Assembly (NCBI RefSeq): GCF_000143415.4
Contig: NW_003314267.1
Location: forward strand, 2,459,839-2,523,838
Direction: 5' to 3'
DNA length: 64,000 nt
Origin: Selaginella moellendorffii
Lineage: Eukaryota; Streptophyta; Lycopodiopsida; Selaginellales; Selaginellaceae
Shown here: positions 54,840-64,000 of the stretch, piece after piece
How the letters are laid out: every line of letters begins with the position of its first letter
How positions within the stretch are numbered: position 1 is the stretch's first letter
Program-made: the position numbers and the translations under genes
The notes under the pieces: model-generated
What the model was told of the DNA's origin: nothing
The model's database searches: none
Seen by the model: only the letters and a program-made list of their open reading frames with translations

Positions 54840-55080
54840 TTTTACATCTTTGAACAGCTTTGGAAGTGAATAAAGGTGACCAAAATGTATACATTTCATA
54901 GCAGAGATAGCACGCGCGCGCCATTCCCCTCGCAAATCTGTGCTCCTAATGCAAGGGGTAACTTTGTCTAGCCGACAAGCAGATACCTACACCCAAAGTT
55001 GGTGTAGCAACTGGTTTGGCATAGATTCTTTCGGACACATTGGTCTTTTGCTGGTATTCGTGATATCGATGTCAAAACAG
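54840..55080 (-). pseudogene. DUF26 remnant 1
   Basis: Nucleotide copy of the 3' half of the intact DUF26 gene and its 3' flank (shared: CCAAAATGTATACATTTCATAG-like flank, GTGCTCCTAATGCAAGGGG). A gap of about 30 bp removes the cysteine motif part (the equivalent of 54,145-54,180), so no product is expected. Confidence 0.75.
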
Positions 55081-55094
55081 CTCATCCTCCGCGC

Positions 55095-55280
55095 AGATTG
55101 TTTCTGTCTGGAGTTTCCCAAGCTTTTTTTGCTCGCAAGCCAAGAAGAGCAGATGAACACGGTGAATTTCCTGTGGATCTGAAATCTCTACTCGCTGCTC
55201 TTGTCAGCTTAACATGTGTTATTGCTTCGTCACTGAGTGTACGCAAGCATCCATGGAGTCCGTCCATGGAGCCTCCATAG
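55095..55280 (+). pseudogene. DUF26 remnant 2 (inverted)
   Basis: Plus-strand piece FARKPRRADEHGEFPVDLKS matches the NPGTAEEHSEFAADLES part of the intact gene, then loses similarity. Head to head with remnant 1. Confidence 0.65.
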
Positions 55281-55559
55281 ATAACAGTATTGAAAAGATA
55301 TTCTGGTGTTTTCCAAAGCTTTTCATCACCCCATTCTCTCTTGTACAATCCTGCCTTCTTCTAAGCCGACTTTAATGGCTATGGTGGATGCCTTTATGCC
55401 CCAAGAGCGTCCTCGAGACCAAGGAGGTGGAGCCTTACAACCTGGATAAATCGGTAATTCTTTCCTTACAATGTAAAATACTCCAACACGTGTTCCACAA
55501 AGGTGAAAACGATTATGGAACTCACTTTTGGAATCTGTCGAGCTCTTCGGAGAAGCATT

Positions 55560-55873
55560 TTCGAGCTGTGCCATTTGAGAAAAAATAACTGTGTAAGATT
55601 CACCATAGATCTTTGCTGACACATTGGTCGATTGCTGGCGGCCACCCCAATAGAGAGACTTGAGATCTGCAGGAAATTCCCCCGTGTTCATCTGCTTTTT
55701 CTGGATTGCGAACAAAAGACCGCAGGGAACTGTATCTGAGCTTTCTGCTTAACTCTGCTAGAGTGGAGATGATTAACAGCACAATCATAAGTGATGCTTG
55801 ATGAAGCAGAGATGATCACTAGAGCTGATGAGCGAGTTTTATCATTATAATCCAGCTTCGTGCACATCATCAC
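55560..55873 (-). pseudogene. DUF26 remnant 3
   Basis: Minus strand. An N-terminal MMMCTKLD piece (55,873), a hydrophobic stretch, and in another frame KKQMNTGEFPADLKSLYWGG and TNVSAKIYGESYT. Frameshifts and loss of the Cys motif make it non-coding. Confidence 0.7.
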
Positions 55874-55929
55874 GCATACAGAAAGAAAGTTATTTTCGGC
55901 AAGGCCAAAATATATTCCATTCGATCTTG

Positions 55930-56110
55930 TCTTGTAGGTGGAGTTCCTCCAGGCTCTTTTTCTCGCAAACCAAGAACAGCAGATATGAATTTCCTGCGTA
56001 CATCAAGGCTCTCTACGCACTTCTCTTGAATGGGGAGCCCAACAAAAGGACCAACGTGTCTGCAGTTATTTATGGCCAAACCATTTGCCACACCCTGTCA
56101 CAGCAGATTG
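55930..56110 (+). pseudogene. DUF26 remnant 4 (inverted)
   Basis: Plus strand: SRYEFPAYIKALYALLLNGE, then NKRTNVSAVIYGQTICHTLS. Ends without the conserved Cys cluster. Head to head with remnant 3. Confidence 0.7.
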
Positions 56111-56642
56111 TCAAGATTTTTTCGGTGGATCTCGATCAGCAGCTTTAATTTGGTGAATCAACGATTTCTTGCCAGATGATCCAGAAAAAGGAAGAGTGTA
56201 CACCTCTGGGATGATTACATAATTTCAATCAAGCTTTGCCACGACATGAGGTTTATAAACGTTCAACTAGATCAAGTTCACCACTTGCATTAGTGTGATA
56301 TCTTTGTTATGAAATAACTATTTTGTCTAAACCCTAGACAACTAAAAGATAAATAAAAGCTGTCCATGGAGAATTTGACAAAAATCTATAATGACAAGAT
56401 TCTCAATGTAGATGAAGTGAAAGGAGATCATTTTATGTGTTTTAAGCTGTGGCTTTTTTACATAGTCATCAATTATAACTTCCTTTCAGCTGATTATAAC
56501 TTCCTTTCAGCTGAAAAGATTATCTCTCAGGGCGGTTAGAGTTTTCAGAGGAATGACACGTCCGCTGCCGCAGCTCCGTTTCAGGCAATCTTCTTGTGGA
56601 GAGCGCGATTGATCTTCTTCTTCTCCTTCTTAGTGACCGAAG
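56111..56642. other. Non-genic spacer with a 21 bp tandem duplication
   Basis: No gene. A 21 bp unit TTATAACTTCCTTTCAGCTGA is repeated at 56,473-56,493 and 56,494-56,514, and a similar TTTCCTTTCAGCTGAAAAGA occurs at about 54,595-54,615. Both belong to DUF26 flanking DNA, showing that the duplicated unit included flanks. Confidence 0.6.
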
Positions 56643-57716
56643 ATGAATAAGAATCTGCTCACCGAGAGAGCGCTTCGCGATGTCTTCGAGATCACGAGTT
56701 ACATCACAGTGGGCACCGAAGACAATCCATTCGAATATGGACACCGGCCTCGTAAGTTGCAAGGATTTCTTGCTCGCAGCTCAAGCTGCTCGCTTCAATT
56801 TGCTCTTTTGTGTGCAGCGCTGCCGTCTCAGCTCACTGGCAAGCAATTTATGACCAATCCTGGAAAGCACGGAAAGACCATCGATGTCTACTTCCAGAAA
56901 GAGCACCCTTGGGTCTCCGATGTAAGGAGGATATCCAGAAACCAGCCTAGTGATTGAAAAGACTTGCCTTGTTGATCCCCGCAGGGAGACCCATACGCTG
57001 ATCGGATCATGTACGCCGAGCTCCAGCCTGAAAGATACAAAGGTTTCTTAACGTCAGACTTTTCCAAGAGAGATGAGTTTAGCAATGTCGTGCGAACGAA
57101 CCAGTATCGGGAGCAGCTCAAGGTACGTGGAGCGTGAGGAAAACGCTTGAGGCTTGTTTGTCTTCTGCCTGCACAGATGGACTACAAGCACTCGGTTAAA
57201 TCGCTGGAAACCATGGCGAAGAAAATGAAAAAGCTAGAAAAGGATGCGACCAAATCCGAGAGAAAACCCACACGGGTACGGCAGAAGATTTGTTGCATCT
57301 GGAGAGAGTGACCAGCTCGTTTACTATATGGCAGTTCGAAGGACCCAAGTACTTGTACGATGTTGGAAAACCAGGCTTGTCAATTACTCCCTTCTGTTCC
57401 AAATGCCATCACGAGACATACTACTGCCAACACAGAGCGGCCTATTGCTGCAACAATCCCAGCATTGAAAAGGTTGAAGTTTTCAATCGAAATAAAAGTT
57501 CTGACCTTGTGGAAGTCTTTGCGTGATCAGGAAAGTGGTGGCTATCGAACTGCCAATGATGAGATCGGAAGAACAGCAAAGACATTCAACTACGCTAAGC
57601 CACAATTTGCCAATAAGCCCGTCATCAAGGACACCTTCTACAGAAGACAAAACATCTTCTATCCTGCGAGGACAAGGACGAATTTCTGTAATCAAGTTCT
57701 CGTCGAGGAGGAGTAA
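56643..57716 (+). CDS. Probable flagellar/axonemal protein (CFAP-type), possibly frameshifted
   Basis: ATG 56643. Exons give MNKNLLTERALRDVFEITSY plus ITVGTEDNPFEYG, SQLTGKQFMTNPGKHGKTID, DPYADRIMYAELQPERYKGF plus LTSDFSKRDEFSN, then MDYKHSVKSLETMAKKMKKL, TSSFTIWQFEGPKYLYDVGK, and after a last intron ESGGYRTANDEIGRTAKTFN to the stop at 57,716. The YITVG start and the KGK/GKQ-x-xTNPGKxG motif resemble proteins of motile cilia (CFAP96-like); lycophyte sperm are flagellated. I could not link KSERKPT to HTGTAEDLLHLERVTSSF (57,260-57,300) with a GT-AG intron, so a frameshift, an odd intron or a sequence error lies there. Family call is tentative. Confidence 0.6.
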
Positions 57717-57842
57717 AACACAAGCTTACCATGTACAGAGTGAAACAAAACTGTTCTATCCAGCATCTGGTCAAACTTCCAAAAAAATAAAAAAAACTCT
57801 CAGCTTCGCAAAAAAATTCATGCATGTCATACCATGGCTTCG

Positions 57843-58932
57843 TTACAATGACCATGAAAAAAGACCTTGGGGTCGAATGGCTGGTAGAACCTCAGGAGTT
57901 TCGACCTGAAACGAAAAATGAAAAGTGATACGAGGATGGAGCAATTTTACCTCGCACAAGGCTTTAAAGAGAGCTTTCACTGTGCTGTGAGGGTGACGAG
58001 ACCCAATCACCTGACAAAACAAAAGCTGCCATCGGCTTATTCCGTGGTAAGGACGTACCTTGGACTTCATGTCCTTGAATCCTGCCAAGAACAGTATATC
58101 CCCAACAACATCGCTTGCAACTAGGCCGACCCCCTTGTCAGCAGGCCACAACTTCACCTGTGATCAATTACATCACTACCAACGAAGAAAAAAAAAGAAA
58201 AAAAGAAAACACCATACGTACGTGTGTCGCTCCAAACTTGCTTCTTTGGCTGTGATAAATGGTCCGGTTCATGTAGATGTCAAAGAAGTGAAGGTTTCTT
58301 AGCGATCTCCTGTAAGCCTGGAAAAAGAGAGAAAAAAGTTGTAGCAAAAGAAGTAAAAAGAATCACCTTGTCAACAGCGTAGCCAACATCCGAGGCTTTA
58401 CCCTTGCCATAGCCGGCGATCCCTTCATAGTTGCCACACACCACAAAGGCCGTGAAGCTTTGGATCCCACCAGCCTGTTCTAAAGACCATAAGAACTCCA
58501 AAAAACCAACAATGTAGGTACCTTTGTCACTCTAAACGTCCGGTTCACATCCACCACTCTCATATCGAATTGCTGGAAGAACAAAGAAACGCTCACAATC
58601 TATGCTCTCAATCCAGGAAATCTTACCCATTTCATCGGAGGAAGAGGCTCTTGCTGCCGAGAACGTTGATTCGCAGCCCTTCCCAGTAGCTGCTCACGCT
58701 GCTTGTTAGACATCCCAAACTTGTCCGCATTTCCAGCCCGGAGCTCCTCATCGTCCTCCTTCTCATACGCATCGTCGAATTCCTGCTTGGTGGCATAGAA
58801 TCGCGGCCCCAGACCTGCGAGAAAGAGGGAAATCTAAGCGGATAGCACGGAGAAATCCATCAGCTACGCACTGAATCGCAGCTGTGCGAGCCTGTGAATG
58901 CCGCTCCTGATCGACAGCCGCGTCGCCGCCAT
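57843..58932 (-). CDS. Mitochondrial ribosomal protein uS5
   Basis: Small-subunit mitoribosomal protein. ATG 58932 gives a presequence (MAATRLSIRSGIHRLAQLRF), with the first intron starting at a GTGCGT donor, followed by LGPRFYATKQEFDDAYEKED. The S5 N-terminal fold follows: DMRVVDVNRTFRVTK, AFVVCGNYEGIAGYGKGKAS plus DVGYAVDKAYRR. The S5 C-terminal fold includes KLWPADKGVGLVASDVVGDI, LFLAGFKDMKSKVIGSRHPH and STVKALFKAL. Stop 57,843. Introns are about 50-70 bp. Head to head with the ASG2-like gene (228 bp between ATGs); convergent with the CFAP-type gene. Confidence 0.92.
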
Positions 58933-59160
58933 TGAAGGGGGCGAGCTCTGGCACAAACCCTAGAATACCAAATGGAGGGAATATTCGCTACCATATCATA
59001 GCTGTTAAGAGAGGAGAGGATGGCTCAAGCGCGAGGGCTGGGGACGAAGAAGAAGAAGATCCGTCAGTGGCAGCGCTGCCGGTGATCTTGGCGGCGCTGA
59101 TCGGTGCGTGGCAGGAGCGCGTGGCGGAATTGCTGGGGTTAGGGGGAGGAGGCGGCGGCG

Positions 59161-62100
59161 ATGGCGCGGGTGAGCGCGCGAGACAGGAACATTTTCGGCC
59201 TCGTCGATGGCCGCAGCATCGATTCGCAAGAGGTATGGATGAGGTCTGGGGTAGGAAACGGCGGTCGAGCAGCGATATTTCGTGATTTCCTCGCGCGATC
59301 GGTGACTTCTAGCTGGATTAGGTTCTTTGGTGATGAATTTTTCTTGTTTTTGGCTCTTCCCAGGTGCCGTATCCATACCAGGAGCACAATCCAATGCGAG
59401 CGCTCCAAATGCATCCAGCTCTTTTAGCTCGCTTGCAACGCGAAAAGGCCCTCGAGGTGATAGTAGATGGAAGATACTTTGCAGGAATTTAAAGATTTTT
59501 GTTCTTCACAGGGTCACAATGGATGTGTGAATTCTTTGGCGTGGAACACGACTGGTTCCTTGTTACTCTCGGGCTCTGATGACACAAGGGTACAGTCTTT
59601 CATTCTTTCTTCCTTTTGCTTTCTTCTGTTTTTATGACCGACTTATTCTTAGGTGAATGTTTGGGACTATAACACACGGAAGCTCCTACAAAGTGTTGAT
59701 TCCGGTCACATCGCCAACATTTTTTGCACAAAGTTCTTACCGGCTAGCGGGGACGACATTGTTGTGTCTGGAGCCGGTGATTCGGAGGTGAGAAAAATGA
59801 ATCTTTGTTGTTTGCTTTTAACTTCAACTAGATTCTGGGTGCCTAGGTGAGGATACACAGACGGAGTCGTGTGGCTGCTACTGGAAGCAGTGAGCCATTT
59901 GGACTCTTCCGTTGTCATTCCAAGCGCGTGAAGAAACTGGCTGTAAGCTATTTTTGGTGGCAGCAAGCGGTTTGATGTTGTCCGAAAGTGCAGGTTGAAG
60001 AAGGAAATCCACACTTAATCTGGAGTGCCAGTGAAGATGGTACTCTTAGGCAACACGACTTACGCCAGTCCGTGACGTGCGGAGCGGAGCAGGAATGCCG
60101 TAATATTCTCGTAAGTTGTTCTTGCATCGAAAGCTTCGCATCTGAAGCGTTTTCATGTTTAGCTCGATTTAAGAAATGGAGCGAAAAAAACCCTGTCTGA
60201 TCCTCCCAAAGGATCTTTTGCTCTGAAGTCATGCTCTATAAATCCGACCCGTCCGCATCAAATTCTCATTGGTGGCAGGTACTTGTTGACATTCTGGGTG
60301 ATTGTATCTCACTTTTGTTTTTTTTTACTCCAGCGATTCATTTGCCCGTCTGTACGATAGAAGGATGCTTCCGCCACTGACTCCATCTGGCCAGCAATCT
60401 AAACCACCAGCATGCGTTTGCTATTACTGTCCAATGCATCTTTCTGATGTGAGTACTGAAAGCCTTGCGATGCACATATTTGTAAACCCCCTTTTTTCAT
60501 GCAGCGTGCCAGTTTGCACCTTACACATGTTACGTTCAGCCCTGATGGCGGCGAGGTACTTTTGAGCTACAGCGGAGAACACGTCTACTTGTTAGATGCG
60601 TACAATGGTATGCAACTATTTACGAAGGGTGGCCTAGTGTTTTGGTGTCTCTTTTCCAGGGAATGATGCTAGCGTTGTCTATGCTGCCGGTGATGTTCCG
60701 AGAAGGACTGCCTTAGTCCCTATCGTGAATGGTCAACAGTATAAAGTACCCTCAACACAAGAAGTGCCTTCAGGCAATAAAAGAGTTCTTCTTCGGGTTA
60801 AAGCATTCCATTTTTTTTTCTTTCTGTCACTGATTCCGGCATCACCGTTGTAGGAATGCAAGGAGCTCTTGGAAGAGGCACGGAGAGCCTTAGAAGAAGG
60901 AAATTCATTCTGTGCGATTGAAACGACAAGTGAAGTTCTTGAAACTACTGGAGTTGTCCTAGAACCACAGCTTCGGCATGATTTGCTGTGCCTTCGCGCC
61001 GGAGCTTTTGTGAAGGTATAAGTTTTCTCACTGTTTGATGATCGAGATTGAATCGTGGTTTCAGAGAGGATGGAAAAACGACATGCATATGGCTGTTCGC
61101 GATAGCAATGCAGCTCGACTTATTGATCCCATGTCAGTAGTGGCTCATCACAGAATGGCCGAGGCACTTTCTCAGGTTCGAAAATACTGAGCGTCGCTTT
61201 CCAAACTTATGATTCGGGACTATTAGTTAGGGAGACATAAGGAAGCGTGGGAGTTCGCAACGAGAGCTCACCATCTCGATCCTGAAGATGGTACTCTTTC
61301 CGATCATGTGACGCAGCTGCATGCGAAGCTTGTTGCTGGTAAGACACTTTTAAATGCTCGGTTCTCATGGTTTCGATTCATTTATTTTATTTTAGCCGAG
61401 CAAGCTCGGAACGTCTGGAATAACGAAGAAACAAAACCGGAGAGACGCCCTTCAAGGATTCAATCCTTGAGAGAATTTTTATTTAGACAGGAACAAGATC
61501 ACAGTGATTCTTCAGACGAAAGCAGGAGAGCAGAAAGATATGACTCTGATCTTGAAGAAGAGGACATGGAGATGGAGATCGAGATGTCCGTCACTGAGGA
61601 CAATGATCGAGACCGAGAAAGCGGAGCCCCTAGTAGTTTGAACTTAAGAGTTCGAAGAAAATGTGATGGTGTTCGAGAGAAGCAGGCAAATACGGTGGCT
61701 TTAGGAGCACCAGAACTACAAGTAAGTAAATCTAGTTCTTTTTGAGATTGTGACAAGCTTTTACTTTTCCGGAAGACGGACATTGCTATGGACATGCGGC
61801 AGCGATACGTGGGGCATTGCAACACCGGAACAGACATCAAGCAGGCGAGCTTTCTCGGAGAAAGAGGTTCGAAGGTTTTTCTGGGATCAGAATAGTTCTC
61901 AAAACTTGATTGCCAGGGAAATTCGTTGCGAGCGGTAGTGACGATGGCCTGTGGTTTATCTGGGAGAAAGAAACTGGAAGATTTGTAACGATGCTAGCCG
62001 GAGACGATAGCGGTCGGTTTGTGAAGCTTTTCGTCTTTTTCTTTCGGTTAGTTATCACATATAGTTTTGGATGCAGTTGTAAATTGTATACAGTGCCATC

Positions 62101-62857
62101 CTCATGATTGCTTGGTGGCAACGAGCGGCATTGACAACACTATTAAGGTGGCTTTGTTCTCCTTTTCATTTGAGAGCCAACTGAATGAGTTTTTATGCAG
62201 CTCTGGTCACCCAGTTCTAATACTGAAGCTCGGCGTGCCAAAGGAGCCGACTCTGACGCTCTTCGCATCATGGCCGACAACCAACAACAGATGCGCCGCC
62301 ATCGTGAGATTGGATTGTAAGTCCCTGGCTCTCTCCATTCTTTAGCGATTTGCTTTCTTGTGTGTTTTTTCGTCCTTGGGCCCAACTTAACTTTGGTTCC
62401 AGCTCACTCGTTTCATGCATTACTAACAAGAACTGAGTGCCTCGGTCGTTTGTTTCGCTCCTCGCTGTTTTTTTCTTAACATTTTTGGATCGATTGGCTT
62501 GAACAGCTTGCTGATTACTCAATGGTGGAGTGCCAGGCGGTTCGAATTTATGCCAGAGAATGGACACCTCGGTGGTGCTGAAACCGGATCTAATCCCCCG
62601 ACTGAGTGCTGGGATTCATTCCATCCTTGCCTCTCTTTTTTTCTTGTTCTTGTGCTCTGGTTATGGTGGTCTTTCTCGTCGTTTTGGTTTCTTCCTTTCT
62701 TTTTCTTTCATCGATGTCCTTACGTTCTTTCATTGTGTACTAACTCGTGCTTGTGTGTTGTGTATTTGTCTTCTTTTGGAACAGGCCAATAGAACTTCTC
62801 CAGCGGATTAGAGGAGTAGAAGCCGCTGTTCATCCGTTCGAGTGTACACAAAGCTAG
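59161..62857 (+). CDS. ASG2: ASG2/WDTC1-like WD40-TPR protein (CUL4-DDB1 associated factor)
   Basis: Substrate receptor of CUL4-DDB1 ubiquitin ligases; in Arabidopsis ASG2 acts in ABA and germination responses. ATG 59161 starts MARVSARDRNIFGLVDGRSI; the next exon holds VPYPYQEHNPMRALQMHPAL. N-terminal WD repeats: GHNGCVNSLAWNTTGSLLLS, DDTRVNVWDYN, IWSASEDGTLRQHDLRQS, then FARLYDRRML, a DxR box of DCAFs. A TPR-like middle follows (CKELLEEARRALEEGNSF, LLCLRAGAFVKRGWKNDM, SVVAHHRMAEALSQLGRHKE), then an acidic insert, and C-terminal WD repeats FVASGSDDGLWFIWEKETG and CLVATSGIDNTIKLWSP. The end IELLQRIRGVEAAVHPFE leads to TAG at 62,855-62,857. The exon links near 62,520-62,790 are less sure. Confidence 0.88.
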
Positions 62858-63371
62858 TGACAAGAAAGAGCTAGAGGTTTGTTCGATTGATCTTTCTTCT
62901 TACCTTGGTTTTCTCTCCTCCAAGTTTTCTAGTTCTTTCTCAGCACAGTGCTTGCAGCTAGGCAAAAAACGAGATTTGTAAATAAACGGGCAAGTTAAAA
63001 TGGCGCGAGTTTTTTCTTCCTGGAATGGAAACAAATATTTCCTAAATAGAATGGATGGATGGATGTGAATGAATGGACGGCTGGGATGTATGGGTGTAAT
63101 GGACGGATGAGATGGATGTGGAGCCGCTGACGTCATCAACTTAGGGCACACGTATGTATGCCGCCTCGTGGGAGGCATGGCACATGCGATGGTCACATGG
63201 CCATTGAATTTGCGCCATGGTCCATGCCATGCCCATAGATGAATGGATGGATACATTCATAACGAGCTTCTCTCTGCGAGGAGCGTTTGAAAAAATAGTA
63301 TCGTGGGCGCCTTCTCTTCTCTAGGTCTTGGCGAATCCGAGCGCTGAGAGAATTACCTCGCCGCGCGCCCC
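62858..63371. other. Intergenic region with GGAT repeats upstream of WOX13
   Basis: Probably 3' UTR of ASG2 and the WOX13 promoter. It includes ATGGATGGATGGATG-type tetranucleotide repeats at 63,050-63,115 and again at 63,238-63,250. No gene seen. Confidence 0.5.
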
Positions 63372-64000
63372 ATGGATTTAGGATCGCGGCAGCATTTCCA
63401 GACGCAGCCGCCAGCGTCGTCGTCGTCGCCACCGCCACAGCCGCCGCCAGCGGAGGAGCAGCAGCACCATGGATTGGTGGACATGGAATCGATCTGGACG
63501 GAGGATTCAGCTGCCATGGCTGCTGCTGCTGCCGATGCCGCGGGCGTCGTCGTCGACGATGCGTTCCAGATGCCTCATTTCCTGCTCCCTCCTCCCAATC
63601 TCCCTCACAATTTCGCGCAAAGCTGCCTCGCCAATCCCGCGCAGGTGATGACCGAGGAGCAGCTTGAGACGCTGCGGCGCCAGATTTCGGTCTACGCCAC
63701 GATCTGCCAGCAGCTCGTGGAGATGCACAAGGCAACGATCTCACACCAGCACACATACAATGGTAAGAACTCTCTCCCTTCTCTCTTCCCTCTCGATCAT
63801 ATTCTTTCTCGGTCGCGGAAATCTCGCTAGATAATTTGAAACATTCGCCGCGTGTGCTCCTGATCAGGCTTGCTTCTCGGCCACCAATCTCCTGCCATCC
63901 AGGACTCGTCTCCAATGCTCCTGGGAATCCACCACAAGCCAACGTCGCGGCAAAGATGGACACCATCGCAGAACCAGCTGAGGATCCTCGAGAGGCTCTT
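63372..64000 (+). CDS. WOX13: WOX13-clade WUSCHEL-related homeobox gene, 5' part
   Basis: Transcription factor of the ancient WOX clade, acting in stem-cell and tissue identity. ATG 63372; exon 1 (63,372-63,762) encodes a Pro/Gln- and Ala-rich N-terminus and the clade-specific block VMTEEQLETLRRQISVYATI followed by CQQLVEMHKATIS. After a 105 bp intron, exon 2 (from 63,868) gives GLLLGHQSPAIQDSSPMLLG and then TSRQRWTPSQNQLRILERLF, the start of the WOX homeodomain (R/QRW-x-P-x-x-x-Q-L-x-I-LE). The gene runs off the window, so helix 2-3 and the C-terminus are not seen. Clade call is firm from the VMTEEQL block. Confidence 0.92.

Noticed and set aside
63193-63966. 257-codon minus-strand ORF over the WOX13 gene
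   Set aside because: Antisense shadow; the WOX13 exons on the plus strand explain the region.

Overview
The window is nuclear DNA of a land plant, most probably a lycophyte such as Selaginella. The case rests on very short GT-AG introns (about 40-90 bp) in almost every gene, tight gene packing, PLS-type pentatricopeptide repeat (PPR) genes, a Ty3/gypsy retrotransposon, and plant families such as YUCCA, WOX13 and ATXR7. No tRNA, rRNA, CRISPR array or operon was seen. The species call is inference.

Left block (1-11.4 kb): a 5' part of a ceramide synthase (minus), EMC1 (minus), a PRCC homologue (plus) starting 57 bp from EMC1, a pseudokinase (plus), UTP21 (minus) and a second pseudokinase (plus) that shares a divergent promoter with UTP21. 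An AT-rich secreted lectin-like gene interrupted by one in-frame TAG follows, then a 450 bp minisatellite.

Mobile block (14.7-36 kb): a degenerate Ty3/gypsy element on the minus strand with one recognisable 176 bp LTR. Next is a large inverted repeat with arms of about 3.1 kb (19,643-22,800 and 27,180-30,330). Each arm carries an intact active-type Ser/Thr kinase gene and, tail to tail with it, a PPR gene fragment. The 4.4 kb AT-rich spacer holds a decayed transposase-like reading frame. The right arm continues into a complete copy of the 10.6 kb pseudokinase together with its promoter. A perfect 39-bp-arm palindrome marks one internal junction. A chimeric kinase/PPR scrap at 35.2-36.0 kb lies beside the intact PPR gene (36,152-38,326) that is the likely source of the PPR pieces.

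Right block (36-64 kb) is conventional and gene-dense: a PPR gene, an ATXR7-type SET-domain methyltransferase with four added CCHC zinc knuckles, a METTL18-like histidine methyltransferase, a second PPR gene, a YUCCA flavin monooxygenase (auxin synthesis), organellar phenylalanyl-tRNA synthetase, one intact and four broken DUF26/Gnk2 genes, a putative flagellar protein gene, mitochondrial uS5, an ASG2/WDTC1-like DCAF and the 5' part of a WOX13 homeobox gene. Head-to-head pairs with short shared promoters recur (EMC1/PRCC, UTP21/pseudokinase, PPR/ATXR7, METTL18/PPR, uS5m/ASG2). Most housekeeping genes serve gene expression (ribosome biogenesis, organelle translation, RNA editing or processing, chromatin). 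Exons were joined by eye from GT/AG sites and reading frame, so outer coordinates are firmer than internal ones.
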